From: Porticoccaceae bacterium
GTDB lineage: Bacteria > Pseudomonadota > Gammaproteobacteria > Pseudomonadales > Porticoccaceae
Reading direction: 5' to 3'
NCBI GenBank assembly: GCA_026005035.1
Contig: BPKH01000002.1
Location: forward strand, 302,501 to 366,500
Length of the DNA: 64,000 nucleotides
In this document: positions 35,532 to 45,872 of the stretch, in pieces
Numbering within the stretch: the first letter of the stretch is position 1
Layout of the letters: the number at the start of each line of letters is the position of its first letter
The notes under the pieces: generated by a model
Database searches by the model: none
What the model was told of the DNA's origin: nothing
Seen by the model: the letters and a program-made list of their open reading frames with translations, nothing else
Position numbers and translations under genes: made by a program

Positions 35532-36217
35532 AGGAAATGCGCGGGGTGAGCGGGCCGTTGGAGGAGCGTCTGGGATATCGCTTCCGCGACCCCCTGCTGC
35601 GCGATTTGGCGCTCACCCATCGCAGTTTCGGCTCGCCCGACAACGAGCGGTTGGAATTCCTCGGCGACGCCGTGCTCGACCTGCTGGTGGCCGAGGCGCT
35701 CTACGAGCGCCACCCCGAGGCCAGCGAAGGGCAACTGAGCTACTGGCGCGCGGCGCTGGTTCGCGAGGAGACCCTCGCCGCGGTGGCGCGGGAGTTGGGC
35801 CTGGCCGAGCACCTCCGGCTGGGGTCGGGCGAGCGCAGGGCGCCAGGGGAGGTGCGGCCCTCCATCCTCGCCGGCGCTCTCGAAGCCCTGCTGGCGGCGA
35901 TCTATCTGGACGGAGGCATCGAGTCCGCGCGCTCCTGCGTGGTGCGCTGGTTCGAAGAGCGCCTGGCGGCCGTGCCGCCCACCGAGGGCAAGGATCCCAA
36001 AACCCGCCTGCAGGAATTTCTGCAGGCCCGCGGGGCGCCGCTGCCCAGGTACGAGATCGTGGACGCCGCCGGCCCCGATCACCGGCGCACCTTCACCGTC
36101 GCCTGCCGCATCGACGGCCGAGAGGCGCCCTTCATTGCTTCCGACCGCAGTCGCAAGGCGGCCGAACAGCGGGCCGCGGCGCTGGCGCTCGCCCACTTGG
36201 AGGGCGGTGGGGCGTGA
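35528..36217 (+). CDS. rnc: Ribonuclease III
   Basis: A 229-residue endonuclease that cuts double-stranded RNA, including rRNA precursors. The RNase III signature NERLEFLGDAVLDLLVAE is at about 38-55, and the C-terminal double-stranded-RNA-binding domain starts near 155 (DPKTRLQEFLQARG). The start overlaps the DUF4845 stop and the stop overlaps a GTG for era, so all are coupled. Confidence 0.97.
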   Translation: MKEMRGVSGPLEERLGYRFRDPLLRDLALTHRSFGSPDNERLEFLGDAVLDLLVAEALYERHPEASEGQLSYWRAALVREETLAAVARELGLAEHLRLGSGERRAPGEVRPSILAGALEALLAAIYLDGGIESARSCVVRWFEERLAAVPPTEGKDPKTRLQEFLQARGAPLPRYEIVDAAGPDHRRTFTVACRIDGREAPFIASDRSRKAAEQRAAALALAHLEGGGA

Positions 36218-37123
36218 GCGACGAGGCGCGCACCCCGCTGCGGCTTGGTGGCGCTGGTGGGGCGGCCCAACGTGGGCAAATCGACGCTCCTCAACCACTT
36301 GCTGGGCCTCAAGCTGAGCATCACCTCCCGCAAGCCCCAGACCACCCGCCATCGGCTGCGCGGCGTGTTGACCCGCGGCCGGGACCAGCTGGTGTTCGTG
36401 GACACCCCGGGCATGCACCGCCCGCGGCGCCTCCGCGCCCTCAACCGGCAGCTCAACGAGACCGCCCAGAGGGCCTTGAACGACGTGGACGCGGTGGTAC
36501 TGGTGGTGGACCGGGACCACTGGACGGACACCGACCAATGGGTGGCGGAGCAGGTCTTCGCGCGCCCCCGCCCGGTGGTCATCGCGGTCAACAAGGTGGA
36601 TCTGGTGCGGCCGCGGGAGCGGCTGCTGCCCCATTTCCAGTGGCTCGCCGAGCGCTTTCCCCAGGCGGAACTGGTGCCGGTGGCCGCACTCAAAGGGTTC
36701 AACCTGGATCGCTTGGTGGACATCTTGGCGGGCTGGCTGCCCCAAGGGCCCTTTCTGTTCCCCCCCGACCAACTGACCGACCGCAGCCTGCGCTTCCTGG
36801 CCGCGGAGCGGGTTCGCGAGAAGCTGGTGCGCCAGCTGGGTGACGAGTTGCCCTACGCCACGGCGGTGGAGATCGAACAGTGGCGGGAGCGGGGCGGGGT
36901 CGTGCACATCCACGCCCTGATCGCGGTGGAGCGGCCGAGTCAAAAGGCGATCGTGATCGGCGAAGGTGGGGAACGGCTGAAAAAGATCGGCCAGCAAGCC
37001 CGGCTCGACCTGGAGCGCCTGCTGGGCGCGCGGGTGATGCTCCACCTGTGGGTCAAGGTGCGCGAGGACTGGGCGGACGACGAGCGCGCCCTGCGCGCCC
37101 TCGGCTACGATGAGCGCGATTGA
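36214..37123 (+). CDS. era: GTPase Era, start region disrupted
   Basis: Essential GTPase binding the 16S rRNA 3' end during 30S maturation. GRPNVGKST, DTPGMH and NKVD motifs and a C-terminal KH domain (KAIVIGEGGERLKKIGQQAR) are present. The natural start appears to be the GTG at 36214 (overlapping the rnc stop), reading MSDEARTPLR. However, the GTPase domain is in another frame beginning at TTG 36245 (LVALVGRPNVGKS). One copy of a TGCGG repeat seems missing at about 36239-36243; adding it gives the expected LRCGLVALVG. If the sequence is right, translation must start at the TTG and lose the first 12 residues. Confidence 0.88.
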
Positions 37124-37799
37124 CCTCGGCTACGTCCTGCACGCGCGTCCCTGGCGCGAGACCAGCACCCTCCTGACCGTTTTCTGCCGGGAGGCCGGGC
37201 GCGCCGCGCTGCTGGCCAAGGGGGTGCGCCGTCGGCGCGGGCGGGCGCTCGAGCCCTTTTGCCTCTTCGAGTTCGCCTTCGGCGGTCGGGGTGAATTGAA
37301 GACCCTGCGCTCGGCGGAGATCCTCGAGGTGCGCCCGTTGGCCGGCGAGCCCCTCTTCCTCGGCCTCTACGCCAACGAACTGCTCGTGCGAACGGTGCGC
37401 GAGGGGCAGTCGTACCCGCCGCTGTTCGACCGCTATCACCACTTTCTCCGCGCCCTGGAGGACCCCACCGCCGATCGGGAGGCGCTGCTGCGATCCTTCG
37501 AGTTTTGCCTGCTCGAGCAGCTGGGATACGGATTTTCCCTGGAGGTGGACGCCGAGGGGCGGGCGCTGGTGGCCGAGGGCTGGTACCGCTTCGAACCCCA
37601 GCGGGGTCTGGTGGCCGCCTTCCGAACCGAAAGCGCGTTCCCCGGTCGCCACCTGCTGGCCATTGCGGCCATGGACTTTCGCGAAAGCGAAGTGCGGCGG
37701 GCCGCCAAGCGCCTCTTGCGCCAGGCGCTCGCCCCGCTGCTCGGAACCAGGCCGCTGGTGAGCAGGGAACTCTATCGGGCCTTGCGGGGCGGCGCTTGA
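37110..37799 (+). CDS. recO: DNA repair protein RecO
   Basis: A 229-residue mediator that helps RecA load at gaps with RecR. The N-terminal OB fold (GYVLHARPWRETSTLLTVFCREAGR) is followed by LAKGVRRRRGRALEPFCLFEF; the helical domain includes YANELLVRTVREGQSYPPLFD. Its ATG lies 14 nt inside the 3' end of era, the usual era-recO coupling. Confidence 0.95.
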   Translation: MSAIDLGYVLHARPWRETSTLLTVFCREAGRAALLAKGVRRRRGRALEPFCLFEFAFGGRGELKTLRSAEILEVRPLAGEPLFLGLYANELLVRTVREGQSYPPLFDRYHHFLRALEDPTADREALLRSFEFCLLEQLGYGFSLEVDAEGRALVAEGWYRFEPQRGLVAAFRTESAFPGRHLLAIAAMDFRESEVRRAAKRLLRQALAPLLGTRPLVSRELYRALRGGA

Positions 37800-37842
37800 G
37801 TCCCTGTGGCAGAATGCCCCCCTGCCGGAGACGGGAAGCAGG

Positions 37843-38745
37843 ATGGTCGAGATGGAGGCTTTTTCGACCCTGGAACACACCGTCGGTGGGACGCCGCTCG
37901 TGCGCCTCGCGCGCCTTGCGGAGGGCACCGGCAGCGAGGTTTGGGTCAAACTGGAAGGCAACAACCCCGCCGGCTCGGTCAAAGATCGCCCGGCGCTGGC
38001 CATGATCGCCGGGGCCGAAGCGCGCGGTGCGATCCGGCCGGGCGATACCCTCATCGAGGCCACCAGCGGCAACACGGGCATTGCCCTGGCCATGGCCGCC
38101 GCCATGCGCGGCTACCGGATGGTGTTGATCATGCCCGAAAGCGCCACCGAAGAGCGCAAGGCCGCCATGCGCGCCTACGGTGCGGAGCTGATCCTGGTCC
38201 CCGCCGAGGCGGGGATGGAGGGCGCGCGGGATCTGGCCCAGCAGCTGGCGGAGGAGGGCCGAGGGGTGGTCCTCGACCAATTCAACAATCCCGACAATCC
38301 CCTCGCCCACGAGCGGGGGACGGGGCCGGAAATCTGGCGTCAGACCGGGGGGCGGCTGACCCACTTCGTCTCGGCCATGGGCACCACCGGGACCATCGTG
38401 GGCGTGGGGCGCTTCCTGAAGCGGCGCGATCCCCGCATCCAAGTGATTGGGCTGCAGCCGGCGGACGGCGCCTGCATCCCGGGCATCCGCCGCTGGCCGG
38501 AGGCCTATCGACCGGGCATCTTCGACCCCGCGGTGGTGGACCGAATCCTCGACGTGACCCAAGAGGAGGCCGAGGAGACCATGCGCGCTCTGGCGCGCCG
38601 AGAGGGCATCCTGGCGGGCGTTTCCAGTGGTGGGGCGGTTGCCGGCGCCCTGCGTATCGCCCGGGAAGCACCCGGCGCGCGGATCGTCGCCATCGTCTGC
38701 GATCGCGGCGACCGCTATCTATCGGCGGGCCTGTTCGCCGATTGA
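37843..38745 (+). CDS. cysM: Cysteine synthase B
   Basis: A 300-residue PLP enzyme making cysteine (or S-sulfocysteine from thiosulfate) from O-acetylserine. The PLP lysine is in NPAGSVKDRPA, the phosphate loop is SAMGTTGT and the substrate loop EATSGNTGIAL. Features such as the ACIPGIRRW segment favour CysM over CysK. It precedes relA, as in Pseudomonas. Confidence 0.94.
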   Translation: MVEMEAFSTLEHTVGGTPLVRLARLAEGTGSEVWVKLEGNNPAGSVKDRPALAMIAGAEARGAIRPGDTLIEATSGNTGIALAMAAAMRGYRMVLIMPESATEERKAAMRAYGAELILVPAEAGMEGARDLAQQLAEEGRGVVLDQFNNPDNPLAHERGTGPEIWRQTGGRLTHFVSAMGTTGTIVGVGRFLKRRDPRIQVIGLQPADGACIPGIRRWPEAYRPGIFDPAVVDRILDVTQEEAEETMRALARREGILAGVSSGGAVAGALRIAREAPGARIVAIVCDRGDRYLSAGLFAD

Positions 38746-38758
38746 GGGCCCACCCTTG

Positions 38759-40999
38759 GTGAAGATCCGCGAAGTCCACCACCTGGCCGACGAGGCGGGG
38801 TTCGACCTCGAGGGCTGGCTCGACCGGCTGAGCGAGCGGTTGGCTCTGCCGGCGCCGCGCAAGGCGGTGCTGGCGCGGGCCGCGTCACTCACCCGCGAGC
38901 GCGAGCGGGAACTGCGCGCCTGCGGCGACATCCCCCCGCAACGGCCGAGCGCCTTTCTGACCGGCATCGAGATGGTGGAAATTCTCGCCGGTTTGGGCCT
39001 CGACGACGCTGCCCTGCCGGCGGCGATGCTCTACCGCGCGGTGCGCGAGGCGTTTTTCGACCTCGCCGCGCTGGAGCCGGAATTTGGCGCAGAGGTGACC
39101 GCGCTCATTCGCTCCGTGCTGCAGATGGCGGTCATCTCGCAGGCGCGCAACGACACCGGGCGCCCCTTCGGCGGCGATCGCGAAGAGCAGGCCGCCAAGG
39201 TTCGGCGCATGTTGGTGTCGATCATCGACGACGTGCGGGTGGCGCTGATCAAGCTGGCGGAGAGGACCTGTGTCGTGCGCAACCTGAAGGATTTTCCCGA
39301 AGCGAAACGGGTGCGCGTGGCGCGGGAGATCTTCGACGTCTACGCGCCACTCGCCCATCGCCTCGGGATCGGCCAGATCAAGTGGGAGCTCGAGGATCTG
39401 GCCTTTCGCCATCTCGAACCCCTGGAGTACCGGCGCATCGCCCGGTTGCTCGCCGAGCGGCGGGCCGATCGCGAGCGGTACGTCGCCGAGGTGGTGGAAT
39501 TGGTCAAGGCGGAGCTCGCCGCCGCGGGCATCGAGGGCGAGGTGACTGGCCGCGCCAAGCACATCTACAGCATCTGGAAAAAAATGCGCCGCAAGGGCAT
39601 TGCCTTTTCCGAGGTGTACGACGTCAGCGCGGTGCGCATCGCGGTATCCACGGTGGCGGAATGCTACGCGGTGCTCGGCCTGGTGCACGGCCTCTTCCGC
39701 CACGTGCCCGACGAGTTCGACGACTACATCGCCAATCCCAAGGACAACGGCTACCGCTCTCTCCACACGGCGGTGATCGGCCCCCGCAACCGCGTCGTGG
39801 AAATCCAAATTCGCACCCACGAGATGCACCGCGAAGCGGAACTGGGCATCTGTGCGCACTGGCACTACAAGGGCGCCGACGCCCCCGGCAAGTCGCAGGC
39901 CTACGAGGCCAAGCTCGCCTGGTTGCGACAGGTGTTGGAATGGCACGAAGAGATCGGTTCGGGCCCGCTCGCCGACTGGTTCCGGCCGGAAGCCGAGGCC
40001 GACCGCATCTACGTCTTCACCCGCGACGGGCACGTTGTGGATCTGCCGCCGGGCGCGACGCCGATCGACTTCGCCTATCGCATCCACACCGAAGTGGGCC
40101 ATCGCTGTCGCGGCGCGCGGGTCAACGGGCGGATGGTGCCCCTCAACACCCCGCTCAAGACCGCCGACCAGGTGGAAATCCTGACCGGCCGGCAGGAAGC
40201 CCCGAGCCGCGACTGGCTCGATCCCGCCGCCGGCTACGTGGTCACCGCCCGCGCCCGAGCCAAGATTCAGGCCTGGTTTCGCAAGCGGGATTCGGCCGAA
40301 AACGCCGCCGCCGGACGACGCCTGCTGGAGCGCGAGTTTCGCCGCCTGGGAGTGGCCGGAGTGGACTTGGCGGAACTCGCCCGCACGCTGCACCGCAAAA
40401 GCGTGGAGGAACTGTGCGCCGCTCTCGCCACCGGGGATCTTTCCATCGAGCAGCTGTTGTCCGCCCTGCGGCCGCGGCGCGGCACCGAGCTCGACGACCG
40501 CGGGCTTCGCCGCCGCTCGGTGCCGGCAGTGCGTTACCGCCGATCGCCGTTTTACATCTACGGCACCGGCAACCTGCTGACGCGCGTCGCCAGCTGCTGC
40601 AACCCCTTGCCGGGCGAAGAGATCTGCGGTTTTGTGACCGCGGGGCGAGGGGTGAGCGTGCACCGCACCGATTGCGGCAATCTGCTGCGCCTGCGGCAAA
40701 GCCACCCCGAGCGGATCATTGAGGTGAGTTGGGGTGGGGCGCCCGAAGAGGTCTACGCGGTGTCCATCGCCGTGGTCGCCCACGATCGGCGCGGCCTGCT
40801 CAGCGATCTCACCGCGGCGGTGAGCCGCATGGGCCTGTCCATCGCCTCGCTGCGCTCCGCCGGCGGCGAGAACGGGCTGGTGAGCACGCACCTGACGGTG
40901 GAACTGCCCGACTTGAACACCCTGCGAGCGCTGTTGGGGCGCCTGGAGCGGATCCCCAACGTCGTCTCGGTGGCGCGGGTGGCCGGCGATGGAACCTAA
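38759..40999 (+). CDS. relA: GTP pyrophosphokinase RelA
   Basis: A 746-residue ribosome-linked (p)ppGpp synthetase of the stringent response. The N-terminal hydrolase-like region appears degenerate, lacking the HD metal pair, as expected of RelA. The synthetase domain has NGYRSLHTAVIGP and VVEIQIRTHEMH near 325-360. TGS (IYVFTRDGHVVDLPPGATPIDFAY), zinc-finger (ASCCNPLPGEEI) and ACT domains follow. The start is GTG at 38759, with TTG 3 nt upstream as an alternative. Confidence 0.95.
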   Translation: MKIREVHHLADEAGFDLEGWLDRLSERLALPAPRKAVLARAASLTRERERELRACGDIPPQRPSAFLTGIEMVEILAGLGLDDAALPAAMLYRAVREAFFDLAALEPEFGAEVTALIRSVLQMAVISQARNDTGRPFGGDREEQAAKVRRMLVSIIDDVRVALIKLAERTCVVRNLKDFPEAKRVRVAREIFDVYAPLAHRLGIGQIKWELEDLAFRHLEPLEYRRIARLLAERRADRERYVAEVVELVKAELAAAGIEGEVTGRAKHIYSIWKKMRRKGIAFSEVYDVSAVRIAVSTVAECYAVLGLVHGLFRHVPDEFDDYIANPKDNGYRSLHTAVIGPRNRVVEIQIRTHEMHREAELGICAHWHYKGADAPGKSQAYEAKLAWLRQVLEWHEEIGSGPLADWFRPEAEADRIYVFTRDGHVVDLPPGATPIDFAYRIHTEVGHRCRGARVNGRMVPLNTPLKTADQVEILTGRQEAPSRDWLDPAAGYVVTARARAKIQAWFRKRDSAENAAAGRRLLEREFRRLGVAGVDLAELARTLHRKSVEELCAALATGDLSIEQLLSALRPRRGTELDDRGLRRRSVPAVRYRRSPFYIYGTGNLLTRVASCCNPLPGEEICGFVTAGRGVSVHRTDCGNLLRLRQSHPERIIEVSWGGAPEEVYAVSIAVVAHDRRGLLSDLTAAVSRMGLSIASLRSAGGENGLVSTHLTVELPDLNTLRALLGRLERIPNVVSVARVAGDGT

Positions 41000-41010
41000 G
41001 GGGAAACGGC

Positions 41011-42557
<1,547 letters not shown>

Positions 42558-42594
42558 AAATTTTTCGCCTTCCGTCCCCGCCCTCTGCGCCGCT

Positions 42595-42624
42595 TTGCTT
42601 CGCGTCGCAAATTGTGGTTAAAAT
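42595..42624 (+). promoter_or_regulatory. Probable sigma-70 promoter of the coiled-coil gene
   Basis: TTGCTT (42595-42600), an 18-nt spacer and TAAAAT (42619-42624), 45 nt before the start at 42670. No clear terminator separates it from adk, only an A5T5 run at about 42556-42565. Confidence 0.6.
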
Positions 42625-42669
42625 CAGACCAGGACGCGCGTGCACATTCCCAACGGCGGGAGAATAGCA

Positions 42670-43404
42670 ATGGCGACAAAAGCGACTAAGAGGACGACGC
42701 GTACGAGCAGCGGGCGGCGGAGCGCCAACCGAGGGCGAAATCGCACCGCGGGTCAGACGGTCGAACAGGACCTCGCCCAGAAAGAAAAAGCGGTGCAGCA
42801 AGTCGAAAGGGCGATCTCGGGCGTCGAGCAGAAACTCGCCAGGGCCCGGGAACGGGTGGCGGAGCTCCGCCAGCGCCTGGCGCAAAAGGCAAGCGCGGCG
42901 ACCCGCAATGCACTCGCGCGGGCTGAAGATCGAGTGCGCGAATTGCGGGAAGAGTTGGCTCGCCTGCGCGGAACGCTCGGTGCGGAAAAGCTCGAAAGGC
43001 GGATCGCCGCAATCCGCCAGCAGATCGCGGAAGCCGAGCGGAAGGCCCAGGCCACCATTGCTGCCGCTGAGGAAAAACTCGTCGCCAAGGCGCACGCCGA
43101 CCTGGAGAAGGTGCGCGCCCGTTTCGAGAAGCGGTGGTTGAAGGAGCGCCGAAAGAAAGACGCCGTCAAGCTCCGCCAGGTGCGGCGCAAGGTCGAGGCG
43201 CGGCTCGCGGAGGCGCGCCGGCGCGCGGAGAAAATGATCGAGGAGATTCGCTCCGGCAAGCGCCGGCCCGGCCGCCCGGCGAAGGGCGCTCCGAAGGCGG
43301 ACGTGCGGCGTCGCAGCGCTCGCGCGGGCGGCCGCCGCAGACGAGCGGTGCCGGCGGAGAACGCGCGGCCGACGGCGGAAGTCACCGGGGGCGACGAGAG
43401 CTGA
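42670..43404 (+). CDS. Basic alanine/arginine-rich coiled-coil protein, unknown
   Basis: A 244-residue protein I cannot assign to a family. Residues 1-30 are basic and Thr/Ser/Arg-rich (KATKRTTRTSSGRRSANRGR). Residues about 35-190 form long heptad-like helices rich in Ala, Glu, Arg and Gln, predicting a coiled coil. The last 50 are strongly basic with RRPGRPAKGAPK and several RR pairs, resembling AT-hook (RPGRPAK) and histone H1/AlgP-like tails. It probably binds nucleic acid. Start at ATG 42670 with GGGAG upstream. It has its own promoter and terminator, so it is a single-gene unit between adk and tsaB. Confidence 0.75.
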   Translation: MATKATKRTTRTSSGRRSANRGRNRTAGQTVEQDLAQKEKAVQQVERAISGVEQKLARARERVAELRQRLAQKASAATRNALARAEDRVRELREELARLRGTLGAEKLERRIAAIRQQIAEAERKAQATIAAAEEKLVAKAHADLEKVRARFEKRWLKERRKKDAVKLRQVRRKVEARLAEARRRAEKMIEEIRSGKRRPGRPAKGAPKADVRRRSARAGGRRRRAVPAENARPTAEVTGGDES

Positions 43405-43422
43405 TTCCCCCGTCGTCGAAGC

Positions 43423-43453
43423 GCCGCCCCGCCCCGCGGCGGGGCGGCTTTCG
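43423..43453 (+). terminator. Rho-independent terminator
   Basis: GCCGCCCCGCC (43423-43433) pairs with GGCGGGGCGGC (43438-43448) around a 4-nt loop and is followed by TTTCGTT. It lies 18 nt after the coiled-coil gene and just before tsaB. Confidence 0.8.
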
Positions 43454-43467
43454 TTGTGGGCATCGCC

Positions 43468-44157
43468 ATGACTTTCTCCCTGCTCGCCGTTGAAACCTCG
43501 GGGCCCCACTGCTCCGTGGCCCTGGCCGCGGGTGGCGAAGTGCGCCAGCGCCGCGTGCGCGCGCAGCGCGATCACGCCCGCACGGCCCTGGCCCTGATCG
43601 AGCAGTTGTTGGCGGAAGGGGGGCTCGCTCTGGGCCGTCTGGACGCGCTGGCCTACAGTCGAGGTCCCGGCTCCTTCACGGGTTTGCGCATCGGTTTTGG
43701 AATCGTGCAGGCAATGGCGTTCGCCTGGGACCTGCCGCTCGTCGGCCTGTCCGCGCTGGAAGTGCTGGCGGCCAGAGCGGCGGACGAGCAGGGCGTGGCG
43801 GGCAAGGTGCTCGCGGTTTTGGACGCGCGCATGGGCGAGGTGTACGCGGGGGTGTACCGGGTCGCGCCGGGGGAACCACCTCTACCGTTGGCGGCCGACC
43901 GGATCGCGACGCCGGCGGAGCTCTCGGCCGAGTTGCCGCCTGATCTGGCCATGGGCGTGGGAGAAGGCCTGAGCCTTTGCCAGCTGCCTGCCGGCGTCAT
44001 TGCCTTGCCCGATCTCTGGCCCGATGCCGCCACCCTGGCCCGCCTCGCCCTGGGCAGGCTCGAACGCGGCGAGGGGGTTTCCGCAGAGGCGGCCGACCTC
44101 GTCTATCTGCGCACGGAAACCGCCTGGCACAAGCGCCCTGTCGGCGCGGGAGGCTGA
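43468..44157 (+). CDS. tsaB: tRNA threonylcarbamoyladenosine protein TsaB
   Basis: A 229-residue ASKHA-fold partner of TsaD needed for t6A37 modification of ANN-decoding tRNAs. Conserved N-terminal LAVETSGPHCSVAL, then YSRGPGSFTGLRIG and VLDARMGEVYAGVYR. I use the ATG at 43468, since a longer frame begins inside the terminator. It overlaps nothing; uppP starts 3 nt after its stop. Confidence 0.95.
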   Translation: MTFSLLAVETSGPHCSVALAAGGEVRQRRVRAQRDHARTALALIEQLLAEGGLALGRLDALAYSRGPGSFTGLRIGFGIVQAMAFAWDLPLVGLSALEVLAARAADEQGVAGKVLAVLDARMGEVYAGVYRVAPGEPPLPLAADRIATPAELSAELPPDLAMGVGEGLSLCQLPAGVIALPDLWPDAATLARLALGRLERGEGVSAEAADLVYLRTETAWHKRPVGAGG

Positions 44158-44160
44158 GGC

Positions 44161-44979
44161 GTGGCGGCGGAGCCGAGCATCCCGCAGATCCTGCTCCTCG
44201 CCTTGATCCAGGGGCTGACCGAGTTTTTGCCGGTCTCCAGTTCCGCCCATCTGATCTTGCCCGCGGCGCTTTTTGGGCTTCCCGACCAGGGGTTGGCGTT
44301 CGATGTGGCCGCCCATCTGGGGTCGCTGGCGGCGGTGCTGGTCCACTTCCGCTCCGAACTGGCGGCCATGGCCGGCGCCCTGGTGGGGCGCGCCGGCGCC
44401 GGCGAGGCGTTCCAGCAGCGCCGTCTGTTCGCTTGTCTCGTCTTGGCCACCGTGCCGGCGGGCCTCGCAGCGCTCGCCCTCGGCGAGCTGGTGGAGGCGC
44501 GATTGCGCAGCGTGGCGGTGATTGCCGCCACCACCCTCTTTTTTGGCATTCTGTTGGGCGCGGCCGACCGCCTGGGCGGTCGGCGCCGCCGGCTCGATAC
44601 CCTGGGCTTGCGCGACGCCTTGCTCATCGGCGCCGCACAGGCGCTGGCCTTGGTGCCCGGCACCTCCCGTTCCGGGATCACCATCACCGCGGCGCTGTTT
44701 CTGGGTTTCGAACGGGAGGCGGCGGCGCGCTTTTCGTTTCTGTTGGCGATTCCCGTCATCGCCTTGAGCGGGCTTTATGAAGTGCGCGAACTCCTGGCTT
44801 CTCCTGCACCCCCTTGGGGACAATTGGCGTTGGCCGCGGGGGCGAGTGCTTTGGCGGCGTGGCTGGCCATCGGTTGCTTCCTCAAGTGGGTGGAGCGAGT
44901 CGGCATGATGCCCTTCGTCTGGTATCGGATTCTGCTCGGCGTGCTCCTTGCGGGCCTGGCGGCGGGAGGTGTGGTGTGA
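44161..44979 (+). CDS. uppP: Undecaprenyl-diphosphatase UppP (BacA)
   Basis: A 272-residue inner-membrane enzyme that recycles undecaprenyl pyrophosphate, the lipid carrier for peptidoglycan; overproduction gives bacitracin resistance. Catalytic motifs are intact: IQGLTEFLPVSSSAHLIL near residues 15-32 and ALALVPGTSRSGITITAALFLG near 160-181. About eight helices are visible. GTG start; the stop overlaps the next gene by 4 nt. Confidence 0.96.
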   Translation: MAAEPSIPQILLLALIQGLTEFLPVSSSAHLILPAALFGLPDQGLAFDVAAHLGSLAAVLVHFRSELAAMAGALVGRAGAGEAFQQRRLFACLVLATVPAGLAALALGELVEARLRSVAVIAATTLFFGILLGAADRLGGRRRRLDTLGLRDALLIGAAQALALVPGTSRSGITITAALFLGFEREAAARFSFLLAIPVIALSGLYEVRELLASPAPPWGQLALAAGASALAAWLAIGCFLKWVERVGMMPFVWYRILLGVLLAGLAAGGVV

Positions 44980-45872
44980 GTGTGGTCGCCTTCATCGGAC
45001 TGGGCACCATGGGATTTCCCATGGCCGGGCATTTGGTGCGGGCCGGCCATCGGGTGGCGGTCTACAACCGCACCGCGGCCAAGGCCGAACGCTGGCGCCG
45101 GCGCTACGGCGGGGAGGTGGCGGCCAGTCCCGCCGCGGCGGTCCGGGAGGCCGATTTCGCCATCTTGTGCGTGGGCGGCGACGACGACGTGCGCCAAGTG
45201 GTAACCGGTCCGGAAGGCGTTTTGGCCGGGGCGCGTGCTGGTCTTTTGGTGGTGGACCACACCACCACCTCTGCCACGCTGGCGGAGGAAATGGCGGAAC
45301 GCTGTGCAGAGCGGGAGGTGGCCTACGTCGATGCCCCGGTTTCGGGCGGCCAGCAGGGGGCAGAGCGCGGGACACTCACCGCCATGTGCGGCTGCGCCCC
45401 CGAGCTCTTTCCCGCCGTGGCCGCGCTCCTTTCTGCTTACGCACCCACCGTGCGCCGGTTGGGGCCGGTGGGCAGCGGACAGTTGTGCAAGATGGTCAAC
45501 CAGATCTGCATCGCAGGGTTGCTCCAAGGGCTGGCCGAGGGATTGCTCTTTGCCGAACGCGTGGGGCTCGACCCCTTTGCCGTGGTGGAAGTGATCTCCA
45601 AAGGGGCCGCCCAATCCTGGCAGATGGATCACCGCCACGCCACCATGATTCGCGGCGAGTTCGGGCACGGATTCGCGGTGGACTGGATGCGCAAAGATCT
45701 GGGCATCGCCCTGGAGGAAGGGCGCCGCCGCCGCATCCCGCTGCCGGTGACGGCACTGGTGGACCAGTTCTACGCCGAGATCCAAAATCTGGGCGGGGGC
45801 CGGTGGGACACCTCGAGCCTGATCGCCCGCCTGCGTTCCTTCCAGCCATCGAGCCAGGGGCACGAACGGTGA
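44976..45872 (+). CDS. NAD(P)-dependent beta-hydroxyacid dehydrogenase
   Basis: A 298-residue member of the 3-hydroxyisobutyrate/tartronate semialdehyde dehydrogenase family. The dinucleotide motif GLGTMGFPMAGHLVRAGH is near the N-terminus; substrate-binding DAPVSGGQQGAERGTL is near 120; the catalytic lysine is in GQLCKMVNQI. The substrate cannot be told. The GTG start overlaps the uppP stop, and its 3' end overlaps apeB, so it is in one unit with both. Confidence 0.88.
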   Translation: MSVVAFIGLGTMGFPMAGHLVRAGHRVAVYNRTAAKAERWRRRYGGEVAASPAAAVREADFAILCVGGDDDVRQVVTGPEGVLAGARAGLLVVDHTTTSATLAEEMAERCAEREVAYVDAPVSGGQQGAERGTLTAMCGCAPELFPAVAALLSAYAPTVRRLGPVGSGQLCKMVNQICIAGLLQGLAEGLLFAERVGLDPFAVVEVISKGAAQSWQMDHRHATMIRGEFGHGFAVDWMRKDLGIALEEGRRRRIPLPVTALVDQFYAEIQNLGGGRWDTSSLIARLRSFQPSSQGHER

